Source: Lunularia cruciata (taxonomy: Eukaryota; Streptophyta; Marchantiopsida; Lunulariales; Lunulariaceae). From it: 64,000 nt of DNA. A program made the position numbers and the translations under genes. Positions within the stretch are counted from its first letter, which is position 1. Every line of letters starts with the position of its first letter. The notes under the pieces were generated by a model. It saw nothing but the letters and a program-made list of their open reading frames with translations. It did not search any database and had not been told where the DNA came from. This document shows, in pieces, positions 46,958 to 59,000 of the stretch. The DNA is taken from NCBI GenBank assembly GCA_948567375.1, contig OX419762.1, forward strand, positions 501,001-565,000, given 5' to 3'.

Positions 46958-48951
46958 ATGGCCTCGAATGCTCGGGACTGGTGGAGTCAGAGGCGACAAC
47001 AGATCGGGAAATCGGATTGTGGAACTTGTCGAACGCACTTCATGATCCCATCGCCAAAGGAAGTAGCGTTGGCAACTGTGGATACTGTACTTCACCACGA
47101 GAGAGAACACAGTAACAATACGGAGGAAGAAATTCGGCTTGCACGGGCCAGAGAGTGTACCGATGGTGCGATTCATGATTTATTTCATACTTGCTTAATT
47201 TCATCCGTTCCTCTTTGTAAAGAGCTTGTCTCTTGCATTCATAAGCGTGAAGCTAGTTCTTCCCGATCTTCAATCTAGCTTCACAACTTTATTTGTGCTA
47301 GTCAGTTTGTACTTATCTTTACTATCTCTGTCTCCACTACAATTGCTGGACGCTAGTTGGAAAAACTTCACATCTTTTCCTTCGCTTGGAGGTGACTGTT
47401 AGATCCTGAGTGATTTAAGATTATGCACACAGATGCAGAGTCCCTAATAATGAATCTGAGGAAAACCAAATCCGATTAGCCCGGTGGAGCCTCTCACTTT
47501 GTAGATGTTGAAACCGAGTAAGATTTTTACCATGATAGTTTAGTTAGAGGCATTTCATGGTACCTTGAGACTCGTTGAGCTTCTCCACATGGTATGACGC
47601 CGGAAGTCCATGCCCGATTGAATTTTTCCAGTTTCCTCTAACATTCGTAAGTGTAAGAGTCTCAGATGGATTAAGTCATGCTGAAAGCCAGATCCTTGCA
47701 GATGCACTAGTTAATATACCTATCTTGAACTATCAGCTTCAAGTCTCCAGAAATGATTAGACCTCTCTTTTCAACTCGTCAGACCTGCGCGAGACTTGGC
47801 TTTTACAGTACCATTCACTATTGGTGTCGACTAATTTAAACTCTTTTGTTGATCGTAATCTAAGCTCTGCGTGGCCTGGGAACGGATTTATTGAGTGGAC
47901 GGTTCATTAATTCAAAATTTGTCTTCTAATATGCAGCTGGAGTCAAAGCGGGCCTGGAAGCCGCCGTATACGCTTGTGTTGCAGCTGCCATTCCTACTGT
48001 AAGTTCACTTGCTTCTTGGTTCTTTCTTGCGAGTATTCGGAAACTTATTTAGATTCGCACTTCTGTCTTCATTACGAACTAGTCAGCCAGCAGAGTGTAT
48101 CCCATCATATCACCTTTTTGCGACATTATGAGCTGTTAAGGTTTAGTTCACATAGCACCCTGCTAGAATCAGTGACGTATCAGTGGTTAGTCTCTTTTCT
48201 ATTTCCAGGTCTCTGCAGGAGGTAAGATAGAGGCGAGTATATTTTCAAATCTTGCATTCATACTTCTGCTACAAATACACGCTAATCATTCTCCTATGAG
48301 GTAACCTCTAACTATAACGTGGAGTAAGCTGGTTAAGCTGGTAATCCTCGAAGTCGAGGGTCTTTTCTCAGCGAGATCTGCATTGCTCTTCAACAGGGAT
48401 TGTAAGAACTTCTTTCATCACTACCTACGATACGCTACTCGGAAGGCCAAGGTTAATTCTCCTTCTCTAAACGAATGTGGGAGCAGAGTGTGAATGTACA
48501 AATAGCTCCTGCTACACCTCATGTCCTAAATGATGATCGTCTGATGAAGTTGTAAATCTTCTACTTACAGATAACAGCCACACGCATGATCCCTTGGGCA
48601 AAAGCCAGTCTTAACTACACTGCTCAGGCGCTCATTATATCTTCAGGTAATCTTTCAAATCACATTACTCTACGTGCGGGGTGTGCATGCTTTTGATGTT
48701 TCTAGCAACGGAGCACTTACGATCATTGTCTTCAATATACAGTTTGAGGCCGAATGGCTTTCGTTATTTTCTACTTCTTTTCATGCCTTTGTATCATATT
48801 TGTAGCTTAAATGCTTCAAATTGTGTTTCGGTTCTGTGCAGCAACTGTTGCAACATATTTCATCGTGACCGAGAAGACAATTTTGGCCTGTTCTCGAGAA
48901 GCCTCTTATGCACGACTAGAGAAAGAACGGGCTTCCGCAGGTTCTTCTTAA
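46958..48951 (+). CDS. ENOD93 (early nodulin 93) family protein, 4 exons
   Basis: Exons 46958-47177, 47937-47998, 48571-48646 and 48842-48951 encode 155 aa. The conserved family core is complete: RARECTDGAIHAGVKAG, then AAIPT, then ATRMIPWAKASLNYTAQALIIS, then YFIVTEKTILA. Two hydrophobic stretches (about residues 78-95 and 118-135) suggest a small membrane protein; in other plants the family is linked to mitochondria and nitrogen response, without a settled biochemical role. Introns 2 and 3 are GT..AG with good phase. The first donor is abnormal: conserved spacing puts the exon end at 47177, followed by AT, not GT. In-phase GT sites at 47166 (4 aa shorter) and 47157 (7 aa shorter) would lose conserved residues. 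The ATG has a favourable context (CAAATATGGC). The N-terminal 60 residues are not conserved in the family as I know it. Confidence 0.85.
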
Positions 48952-50926
48952 TCCGGGAGAGTTTGCTAGTCCGTCTGTACATATTTTGGCCTCCTCCGCT
49001 GTTGACGTGGCAGAACATACTAGCATTCCTTGTCGGCCGAAATTATTCCTGTTCATTAGTGATGTGGACCTTTCGTGTCAAGTATATAGATGTCCTGTCA
49101 ACAGTCACTGTTGGAAGCAGCTCCCCTCAGAACTACTGTTGAGCTTTTGTTTCTGTATGCACTAGGATGTTTCTGCTTCTGAACCAAAAGGTTCAATCGA
49201 TTCGCGCTTGTTATAGACAACCGTACAGAGGCTTAGAGCTTCTTTTGTAAATTACTGGGGAGAGAAGACCAACCCTTACTGGTCGCTGGTTAGACAAGCG
49301 CGGGTTGTACCTTGTTAACTCGTGTCATTAGTTCCTCATTGTTGGCTTCAATAGTGCCCGGAGGTGTGGATACATAGCGGCGCTTACTGATCCTTTCTCT
49401 AAGTGTACCTACAATTTTACGGTTGTCTAAGCACAGATTAATCCGTATCGTCGAAACACAATTTGGCTTAAAAGGTCGTCAGATTCTTCAGTTACTTGTG
49501 TGTTGGAGACTTGTATTCATTGTCATGCCTTGAAACGCTGAAGATCATGCGGTCGCGTGCATGACCTCAGTCGCAGATGCGGAGTCAAGGTATGCTTTGA
49601 GGTCGTCAAACCCCAAAGTTAATTTGGGTAGAAATATCACTTCCACCTCAATGCGATGAAAAGAAGAAAATAGTAAAGGCCTACTGAGGGAGAGGTGTTA
49701 TAGAGAACACAAGTTGGATATCAAAGAGCAAGTTTACCAGCGTGTTGTAGCAGAGAAGGGTTGGTTAAATTAAGCGGGAGTGGTTAGTAGGAAGCTCTCA
49801 ATGAACTCCAACCGGGCATAATGCCAAGTGGGAATGAATGTGAACGCTTTTTGCAGTCAAACAACGGAGAGACAGTTTGAGAGGGGCTGGTTTCATTTAA
49901 ACAAGAACGACCCCGGTTTCGAGTCAAGACTTTGGATCCTCTGTCAGCAACTCGAACTTAATGATGAGGAAGGGTGAACGGAGCCTGCCGCACAAAGTGC
50001 AGACCCAGAGTTGTTTCCCCAGATTTTATAGTCTCTGGTGGCTGTAAGATTAGTCGGTAAGAGGTTGCCATGACCGTCATTCAGATGAGACAGTGCTTAT
50101 CCATTATAAAGCTAGGTGTGAGAATTTACTTAAGCAAACACGCACAAGAAGTTCACAATGTTGGTATACTTCATGTGAAGGTATGAGACATTCACCATCC
50201 TATAGCTCACAATCTGTTGCTTGTTGTATGAAAACAAGTGTAACAGTCATTCAGATGAGTCAAAGTGCTTGTCCATTATAAGCCTAGGTGTGAGAATCTA
50301 CTTGAGCAAATTAGAACAAGAAGTTCATAATGTTGGCATACTTCACGTCAAGGTATGAAATACATAGATCTATTCTAGACAACAATAGATATAGATCTAT
50401 TCTACCAACATGTAGAAGTACAATAGTACGAATGTTAAGTAATTTAAGAAGGATTTCATACATGGCGAGTTTGTTATGTTGGATACTAGATACTTAACTT
50501 TAATTAATATTGAATAATGTGGCATTAAGTTTGAAATTACATAAAATGTAGAAAGAACTGTAGACTACACATTAATAGCTATGGAACAAGATATTGAAGT
50601 ATGGACTTTGTTGAAGATCAAATAAACTTTCATTAGATAACAAGAAAGAAGCGAATCCAGCATTTGAATAACAAAGATTCCCTTCTTAAACAAAGTGTTT
50701 ACCTAAATGCTCTAGGTATCCTTCTCATACCCAAATTTACCCATTACGCTTATTACAAAACAGACATGATACGATAATCACATCCTATAATATCGTACCT
50801 TCAATTTGAGCACATAAGAACATTTTCTATTTTAGAACCTCTCATGTTATCACATGCAATTTCACTTTTATAAATTTTATTAAAAAATATTATAATATTC
50901 TTTATACATAAAGAAGGAAATTGAGC
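48952..50926. other. intergenic region, no gene recognised
   Basis: It holds the ENOD93-like 3' UTR and then unassigned DNA turning AT-rich after 50300. A spaced duplication is annotated at 50076-50361. Confidence 0.5.
50076..50361. repeat. spaced direct repeat of about 115 bp
   Basis: GTCATTCAGATGAG ... TATCCATTATAA ... GTGTGAGAAT ... AAGAAGTTCA ... GGTATGA occurs at about 50076-50190 and again, diverged, at about 50246-50361. Confidence 0.75.
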
Positions 50927-51284
50927 TGTTAGTTGGCTTATTTTTCATTCAAGACGAATCTTTGATGAATGTTAAGGCAATGGATCATGGGTTGAGAATA
51001 TGTGGAATCCAACTCTCTTATGTTAGGGTTTAATCTTAGGCCTCATGGTTATGCTGGATTTGGGATAGCGGACTCGCAGGTGGACAGTAAGGATGGACTG
51101 TGAGACTGTCGGAGGACTGGACTGGCATATGGACAGGAGACTGAGTGAGTAAAGTTGGGACTTTGATGCTTTCCCGTGGAAGTAGCCTCACATAGAGGTG
51201 AACCACGTACCTTTGGTATGATGTATGTCCTATCGACATGCTTGGTGTGTGAAGGTTGCTCTGACTCTCCTCTGATTCTCAACA
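50927..51284 (+). repeat. probable copia 5' LTR
   Basis: The right end (TCTCAACA) is fixed by the primer-binding site two bases on. The left end is inferred from TGTTAGTTGG at 50927, a usual copia LTR start; the 3' LTR is outside the window, so the start is unproven. Confidence 0.55.
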
Positions 51285-51286
51285 AT

Positions 51287-51298
51287 TGGTATCAGAGC
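51287..51298 (+). other. copia primer-binding site (initiator tRNA-Met)
   Basis: TGGTATCAGAGC, the classic complement of the plant initiator tRNA-Met 3' end. Confidence 0.9.
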
Positions 51299-51706
51299 TG
51301 GTTGATGTTCATGATGGAGGCAGCGCAAAATTGAGACAAGTGGTGGCTCAATGGAGCTGATGCATGAAGCAGTTCTGTACTAAAGGCTGAACCTCAGTTT
51401 GCGACCTTGGTCGATTGTTTGTTCCTTGCGCTCTGTACTTTCTTGAGAGGAAGGGAGCTGCGAGCCTCTGGGATCGTTGTAGGCGGTAGAACCAACAAAC
51501 TAATGACTCACCTGTCATAATCAATCTAACTAGCGTTACACTTGCAATTGGAGCACAATGTCCCTAATTCAAGTGCTTGTTGTCATCTGTTTCTCCAATG
51601 GTTCCATGAGGAGGAAATTTTTGGACGTTTTGAAATCAGTACATGGGTCTTGTACAACCTGATCCGGACGAGGAACTTCTACATGCATGTTGCTGACTGT
51701 GCTCAC

Positions 51707-52035
51707 TTATTTGTAAGTATGCAATTTGGCAACCAGAAGGTAGAAGAAAAAGTTGATGGTTGCAAGGACAGCCAGAAGCCAGTAGTAGTTGTCCAGTCGA
51801 CTCTTGTTAATGTTATCCTGAAGCCAGCCGCCATATTTGCTACGGCTTGTCACAATGCGGAAAATTAAAAAAATAACACTACCAGAGAAGTACCCCACTG
51901 AGATAGTGCAGAACATAAGCGCAGTGCCTAGAGACTGCATGCTGTCTGGAGCTTTGCTGGTAGAAAAAATGGAGTTGCCTAGGATAGATGAATGCTTCAC
52001 CAATGGTGAGAATGACATACAAGGACAGGGAGTTT
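51707..52035 (-). pseudogene. C-terminal fragment of an NPF (nitrate/peptide transporter) gene
   Basis: On the minus strand the translation ends with the last transmembrane part of a PTR/NPF transporter: APDSMQSLGTAL, then TISVGYFSGSV, then GGWLQDNINKSRLDNYYWLLAVL and AKLHTYK followed by TAA. The preceding segment (YVILTIGEAFIYPRQLHFFYQQ, about 51956-52030) is in another frame, so one frameshift separates them. No earlier transporter helices were found. These proton-coupled plasma-membrane or vacuolar carriers have about 12 helices and 550-600 aa; only the last 110 residues are here. It lies antisense inside the copia leader. Confidence 0.85.
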
Positions 52036-52905
52036 GAAGCTCTTGAAGACCAATCCATCCATCTTTGATGTTGTGCAATCTGGTCTAGGAATTTTTGATG
52101 AGGAGCAGAAGAATTGATCTATTGACATTGCATTTTTTTAAGGGTTTTGCCTTAGATTTGAAGGATACTATTGTCCTTTGGAGGTAGATAGATTTGCTTG
52201 AATTTTGTATGATCCAAGGAGGTGAAGGACGATGGTTGATGTCTGACTGAGACGAGCGTTTTGGAGTTCTGGTCATTATTGAGGTAGAAGAAGTATAGTC
52301 TTGAGGGATACCTCAGGAGACAATAGCTCTTTAAGGAAGCCGATCTGGTTGAATGAATCTCACTACCTACAGTAGTTCTCTTACTGATATTGGACCCAGT
52401 TCTAGATTCAATAACTTTGTGAGATTGTTGTCCAAAACGATACACAAGTGCAAGTATAGGTGTAGGTGCAAGTCAAAGGAAAGTGATTTGGTCAAGTACT
52501 CACTTGAGCAGAACTAGGCAAAGAAGAAGGGAAAGAAGGTACCAACAGAATTAATCAGTTAGTGAATGATTGCAGATATGGTGAGAAGAGGAAGAGTTGA
52601 AGACGGTCAAAGTCTTGTAAATGCACATCCTTGACCTAGCTCACTACCCAAAGAAGATGCTCTCAACAAGATATGAACACCACTTGCTGATGAGGCATCT
52701 TTAGTTGGAGAATCACTACTCACACGGACAATCTTGCTGCTCTTATTACCTTGTAAATTTCAACTATCTTCTTCAGCCATTGTAAATGAGCTTCTCACTA
52801 TAGTTTGGGGAGATGAATGAGAAGTAGTTTTATGTTCATTCTTGTGTAGGAAAAGAATCAGCAAAGGGAGCAAATTGCCATTTTCTGAACCCATGCAGTA
52901 TCAGC

Positions 52906-53115
52906 CTAGACTTTGTTCAACTCTAATCCGCTGAATGTCCGGCCAAAGCCACCCTCTGTTGAGCTCCTCTTTTCAAAGTCTTGTCTTAATTCACTTTCTT
53001 TCTCCAGATCCACATCCCACACCTTCTCCTTCACTATCCTTTCTCTCTCTTGTGGCAAAGCGCACCAAATCTCAAGCAGTTGCTTCTCGTCCTTATTTTG
53101 GTTGTGAAAATTGAC
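52906..53115 (-). pseudogene. possible terminal exon of an unidentified host gene
   Basis: A 69-codon open stretch on the minus strand, following a splice-acceptor-like TTCATTCTAG and ending TAG. It has a protein-like composition (QLLEIWCALPQEREKRIVKEK, then DLEKESELRQDFEKRSS). I do not recognise the family. Its similar setting to the NPF piece suggests a captured or stranded gene fragment, but a chance frame is possible. Confidence 0.35.
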
Positions 53116-53399
53116 CTAGAATGAAGAACCAATTGGTGGAAAGTAGGAGCTAAAATCTTGAGGAAATGGCGTCCATTGGATGGTGAATGTGGTATAGAAT
53201 CCAAGGTTTTAACCCCCCTTGGAATGCAGTTCATAACTTTTGATTGGGGACTTGGTTGAATGATATGTTTAGTGCATTAGAATTCTTATCTTCAAGGTTA
53301 CAAGTTGATGCAACTAGATGTTGACTTTGAGTATTTGAAGAAGCTTTTGTAAACCAATTTCCGTCTTATGACCCACTCTCTTGAGTATGGGAGTTCAAG

Positions 53400-53834
53400 G
53401 TGGAAGGTTCAGGGATGCAAGAAGAGTCTCTAAGTGTAGCAATAGCCTCAATAGTACTTGTGGAGTGGAAGAAAGTCAAGATGTGTACTTTGAAGCTTGG
53501 TGGACCTAAGTTTGATGTGGCAAAGTTTGATGGCCACATGGACTACTTGTTATGGGAACGGAAGGTGAAAGGAGTATTGAGGGCAACTGGTTTAGGTAAG
53601 CTCTTGAGGGATAAACTTGAGGATGTGAGACAAAGTGATTAGGATGATATGCAAGAGCAAGCCGTGGATATTTTATTGCTTCACATTCAGCTCCATGTGA
53701 TCAAGCAAGTGGAGGAGCATTCTGATTGTACCTCCTTGTTTGATGCACTTCAAAGCAAGTATCATCAGAATGAATTGTCAAATAGATTGTACACCAATCT
53801 CGAACTAATCACATTCAAGATGAAACCAAGGACC
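53400..53834 (+). pseudogene. copia gag, first part (UBN2-type)
   Basis: Frames with LGGPKFDVAKFDGHMDYLLWERKVKGVL, then MQEQAVDILLLHIQLHVIKQVEEH and LFDALQSKYHQNELSNRLY match the gag of plant copia elements. A TAG at 53640-53642 interrupts it. It ends at FKMKPR where the Ty3 element inserted; the sequence resumes at 61668 as IRDHVDAF. Confidence 0.85.
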
Positions 53835-54526
53835 TGTAACACCCATTTGTGCATGTGTGTGGTATTGTGATATTTAGCTTGGTATTACAAGTACTTAAGA
53901 GATATTATTTATATAGAGATAAAGGATGGTTCTATATTAGTCATGGTTAGCTAAAGTTAGTCATAGCTAAGATAGATGGGACCTTACTTTAGAGGAAGTA
54001 GAAAAGATGAGCACCACTATTTTGGATTTTAGTGTGTTGACTTGGTATTATTCCTAGGTGTTTGGCTTTGGGGAAAGAGTTGAGAACTCTTGGGCCCGCA
54101 AGCCTTTTTGTTTTGGATTCTTCTTTAGTCCAAGGATAGCCCATGTGAAGGAATCCTTGCTTTAGTGGTTGGGTCAAGATAAGACCACATGCTTAGGGGA
54201 ATATGCCCATGTGAATGGATATTCCTTTCTACTTTTTGACTTTACTTGACTTTTAGTCTAGTAACTTGAGTTACTACGGTAATTAGTAACTTTGGTACGT
54301 AACTATTTCACAAGTATATAAACAAGGAGTGAGGAGGTACTCATCATCCTTTCATTTGCAACTATCTCTCTCTCATTGAGTTCTCTAGTGAGCAATGTCT
54401 TGAGTCTTGGAGTGTTAGCCTTGGAGGAGTATGATGGAGTTGGGGTTCCTTGCCTTCTTAGTCCATGGTGCGCTACCATAATAGCCATCAGAGGTTCATC
54501 CTGAGTGAGAGACAGGACGGCTCACA
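53835..54526 (+). repeat. 5' LTR of copy A
   Basis: 692 bp, TGTAACACCC ... GGCTCACA. It includes TATATAAAC at 54315-54323, about 210 bp before the end, the probable promoter. Confidence 0.96.
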
Positions 54527-54530
54527 TTTT

Positions 54531-54547
54531 TGGTTCCGTTGCCGGGA
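54531..54547 (+). other. primer-binding site of copy A
   Basis: TGGTTCCGTTGCCGGGA, four bases after the LTR, complementary to a tRNA-Asp-like 3' end with two or three differences. Confidence 0.8.
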
Positions 54548-54567
54548 CCTCTCTAGAAGGCAAGATA

Positions 54568-54738
54568 ATGTTCCGCGTCCAATTCTACATTAGGCAGAAG
54601 GAGGCTATGAGAGCTCACTTGGAGAGAACATTAGGAGAGGAGAGGGCTGAACTTATGTTAGAGAACCAAGATCCATTTGTATACCCTGTAGTTCATTATG
54701 ATGTCTTTGAGGTGATTTTGTACATCTTGTACACATGA
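54568..54738 (+). pseudogene. leader ORF of copy A, frameshifted
   Basis: It starts MFRVQFYIRQKEAM like the 72-aa frames of units B and C but leaves the frame after VILYI because of a small change (CTTGTACACATGAG against CTTCACACATGAG), ending at 54738. The rest of the shared protein follows in another frame. Confidence 0.45.
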
Positions 54739-55386
54739 GAGGAATTGGAGAGATTGTGTGAGGTGGATTGCAGATTTTGGGGATTAAGGTGATTTTGGGC
54801 AAAATCTCAAGTTTGAGATCTGGACTTGAGATTTCTACACATGATAGCTTGGGTTATCTTTCAGTTAGCACACTTGAAATTATTGAGAGAGCTTCTATGC
54901 GCACTGGGCTAGAATTTTTGAAAGTTGATAGGGTAAAGTGCTCCTGCAACTGCATGCTCTCTGGAAAATTGTACAGAGTCTGCCATTTCTTCAATTTTCA
55001 GTGAATTGTCCTGAAAATTTCCAAGAAAATTCAGTGCATTGTATCCTACCTGCTGCCACAAAAATTAGAGAGAGATTGTTTTTGCGCAGGGCGTGATGAG
55101 TTTTTGAAGTGAGGGGGGTGGTTTTCAGACCAAATCTGAAATATGGGTGCTGAATAGAAAGGTGTCTAGGCCAAATGGCTCGATGAAAAGATCTAAAATT
55201 TTGCAGGGAGGGACGCCCTAGAGTTGTGATCAAGTGTAGAAAATTTCAGAGGACTGTGACATATTCGTTGGGAGATTTGAGTGACATTGTGAGGAAGGGT
55301 CAATTCTGCAGAGTGGAGATCTCATGCATGAGAAGTTTGAGATCAACAAAAAACATGTTTGAGTGTTTAGATTCATCTTGGGGAAC

Positions 55387-55860
55387 ATGGAGAGTCATCA
55401 AGAGTGGAAATTGAGATTATGCAAGGTTCCCCAAGGGTTTGAGGTGATTGTAGGGGTGGATTTGAGGAAAAGAGAGTTTACAATAGAATTTGAAGAGAGT
55501 GTTGAGAGGATCCAAAAACCTACACCACTTGGAGGAAAGAGTGAGTCTAAGTGCTTTCTATGTGGAGAGAAGGGACATAAGGCAAGTTCATGTCCATTAA
55601 CCTTTGAGAGCAAGAGATTGAGGGAAAGGAGAGGCTTACTTGACTTGGGTTTGCATGTTGGACCTTCTTCACCAAGATTGGGAGGGAGAAGATCTAAGAC
55701 CAAGGAGTTGTGTGAGGTTTGTGGAGTTGAAGGACTTCCAAAAGGACATGAGTGTAGTGGAGTAAAAGCACTTTTGGAAACTTTGGTGAAGGATCTTGGA
55801 GAGAGTCTTAGTACAGCTACAGAAATACTACCACCTTCATCAGCTAGTTCTCAAGATTAG
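55387..55860 (+). CDS. upstream zinc-knuckle protein of copy A
   Basis: 157 aa, ATG at 55387 and stop at 55858-55860, ending 236 bp before the gag start. Knuckle CX2CX4HX4C at residues 56, 59, 64 and 69; second Cys/His group at C109, C112, H121 and C123. Its N-terminal segment (KLRLCKVPQGFEVIVGVDL) and the frame just upstream (55226-55414, KFQRTVTYSLGDLSDIVRKG) may once have been one protein. Plant Ty3 elements normally have only Gag-Pol, so this is an additional protein of unknown role, perhaps RNA binding. Confidence 0.65.
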   Translation: MESHQEWKLRLCKVPQGFEVIVGVDLRKREFTIEFEESVERIQKPTPLGGKSESKCFLCGEKGHKASSCPLTFESKRLRERRGLLDLGLHVGPSSPRLGGRRSKTKELCEVCGVEGLPKGHECSGVKALLETLVKDLGESLSTATEILPPSSASSQD

Positions 55861-56096
55861 TGATGGAGATAATCTTTCAACTTATGGATAAACTATCCAT
55901 GAGAGTTAGATTAATATGCACTCTAGGATTTGATGTTGCTATAGAAATCTTGGAGCAACCTGAACCTTTTGTGTTCCCTAGAGTGGATTATTCTCAGATG
56001 GTGTTAGTCATGTATATACTCTATTAGTAATAGAGTGAGAGAAAAGAAAAGAGGAAAAAAAAAATTGAGAGAAAAGAAAGATAGTGAGGGGTTAAG

Positions 56097-59000
56097 ATGG
56101 GGAAACTTCCGGTTTTCTTTGGCAAGGATGGAGAAGATGTGGAGGCCTTTGTGAGAGACTTCAAGAGAGCTTGCATAGGAAACAATGAGAGGAGGAAGAA
56201 TGAGTGGGCCTCATTATTACCAGATTTCTTTGAGGATGCAGCACTTACATGGTATGAGTCAGAATACCAAAAGAGAGAGAGGAGAGAGGGGGAAGAGGAG
56301 TCTTGGGAGACTTTGACTTCAGCACTCATTGAGAACTTTCTTCCTGATGAGAGTTATGAGAGATTGATGAGTGAGGTTACATTTCTCAAGCAAGGAGATG
56401 GAGAGAAAGTGAGAGTCTATGTGGAAAGAGTGGAAAAATTGGAGTCCAGATTTCGCATAGTGTTGAGGAAGGGTGGGGATGATGTGGAGACTACAATGAT
56501 TGGCATAGGGGCCATGCTCACCAAGAATTTTGTGGGAGGATTGAGACCACAAATTAGAAGCAAGGTGAGATATGAGAAACCTTCTTCCAAGGTTGAAGCT
56601 ATCAAGATCGCAATTCGTATGGAGGAGAGTTTGGAAGGGGATGAAAGTGATTTGGTGGTGAAGGAGGTTGTGCATCCTCCTCAAGGCTACAAGTATGGTG
56701 GAACTTCTGATACTTTGGTGACAAGGGTTGCACCACAAGTAGTAGTTGCTCCAGTTCTTGCACCTCCACCAAAAGATCCACTCCAAACCATCACAGAACA
56801 ACTTGCGGATCTCAAGATCAATGTGGTGCAATTATGGGAGAAGAGAGAGGTGGATCAGAATGTAGGGAGAGGGCCTAGGAGTTATGGAAACCATCCATAT
56901 AGAGGAGGCCAACCAGCCAACAATTTCAATGATAGAAATTGTTTTGGTTGTGGGGGAAGAGGCCATATCCAAAGGAATTGCCCAAATTCCACTTACCATG
57001 GAGGAAGGGGTTATGAGGGAGCCAATAGAGGGAAAGAGGGAGGTAGTGAAACCCAAGTGGCTCCTAATCCCAACAAAGGTAAGGGGATAGCATCCATAGA
57101 TGTGGTTGAGAGCAAGTATGAGAAGGGAGAGTGCTCAAACTCCAAGGGTCCTAATTTGGAGCTTTTGGCACAAGAGAAGAAGAGAGCTCGTTTTGCAGAG
57201 GATGTTCACTCTTCTCAAGGATTTACTTCAAGCAAGGATACTCCTATGTCTACTAGGAGCACTCGCACCTCAACACCATCAACAACAAAGACTCCAAGGA
57301 AGAAGTTGAGGATGGAGGACTTCTTGATCTCCAAGCAACAATGGAACTACAATGTGTTGGAGGATGTTGGTAGTCACAAGGCTAACATCACAGTGGGCCA
57401 ATTAATTGCTTTGAACCCTACCTTGAGAAAGGAGCTTAGAGGTGGTTTGAGTTCTACAAGGAGCAAGAAGAAGAAGAAGGCAAAAGTTCCAATATCAATG
57501 GGGGTGGTGGATGCCAAGCCAGCACCATGGGAAGCTTGTGAATATGCCTCCAAGATTGATGTGAGAGTGAATGGTCACAACATCAAGGATGCATTGGTTG
57601 ATGGAGGATCAGCAGTGAATGCCATGTCAGAAAGGTTGATGAAGAAGTTGGGTATGATACCCTCAAGAGCTTCAACATTTGTGGTGAGCATGGCAAACAA
57701 GCAACAAGTTCGACCAGTAGGAGTGATGGATAAGGTGGTAGTTTCAGTTATGGGAGTTCAAAATCTCATGACTTTCCAAGTCTTGAAGGATTCAAGCTAT
57801 GACTTACTTCTTGGGAGGCCATGGTTGAGAGCAGCACGCACAACTGATCGATGGCACAAAGGGTACTTAAGGATTGGGCCATCAAACCATAGAGTCACTG
57901 TTCCTGTGACTAACACCACCAACACTTCACATTCAGATACCCCATCTTCTGATTATTGGGAATCTGATTCTGAAGGAGGAGCTTCAAGTGTGGACACAAG
58001 CATGGAAGAGGAGACTTCCACGGAGGAGGATGAATCTGAATCTGATTCAGATGTGTATCCTTTGTGTGCTATGGATTTTGCACCTAAGCCAGAGGTTTTG
58101 AAGGACCCAGACAAATCACCATTGACACTTGAGGAGGTAGAGAGAAGGTTATCTACCCTCAAGTATGGCCCAAATGTTACCAAGGAGGAGAAGGTGAGAT
58201 TTGAGGAGATTTTCCGCAAGTTCATCCATGTGTTTGCTTTTAGTTACAAGGATTTGAAGGAAGTCACCTTGGAGGAGCACAAGATAGAGGTGGAGTCACA
58301 TGCAAGACCAATCCGCCAAAAGCAACGTCGCATTAGCCCACCAATATCTTTGGTTGTGAAGGAGGAGATTGATAAGCTCAAGGAGGCTGGATTTATCTTT
58401 GAGGTGGAGAATTCAGAATGGGTGTCTCCAATTGTCATTGTGAAGAAAAAGAATGGCAAGCTTCGGGTATGTGTGGATTACAAGAAGCTCAATGCTGTTA
58501 CCAAGAAGGACTACTACCCATTGCCATTCATTGATGAGATCTTGGAGGAGGTTGCAGGTCATGAGAGGTACAGTTTTGGAGATGGTTATAGTGAATATAA
58601 CCAAATCAAGATTGCACCAGAGCATCAACAACTCACCACATTCACCACACCTTGGGGAACTTACGCTTTCAAGGTCATGCCTTTTGGGCTTTGCAATGCT
58701 CCAGCCACATTCCAACGGTTCATGAACAAGGTATTTGAACCTTTCATTGGGAAATTTGTGAGAGATTTCATTGATGACTTTTGTGTCTATGGGAGCAAGG
58801 AGGAGCACTTTGAGCACCTAATCAAAGTCTTGCAACGCTTGGATGAGGCAAATGCATCACTCAACCCAGAGAAGTGCATTTTTGGATGTGAAGAAGGTCT
58901 ACTTTTGGGGCACATCATCTCCAAGGATGGAATAGCAGTTGATCCTGAGAAGGTGAGGAAAATCTCAGACCTTCCATTCCCTTCAAGCTTGACAAAGTTA

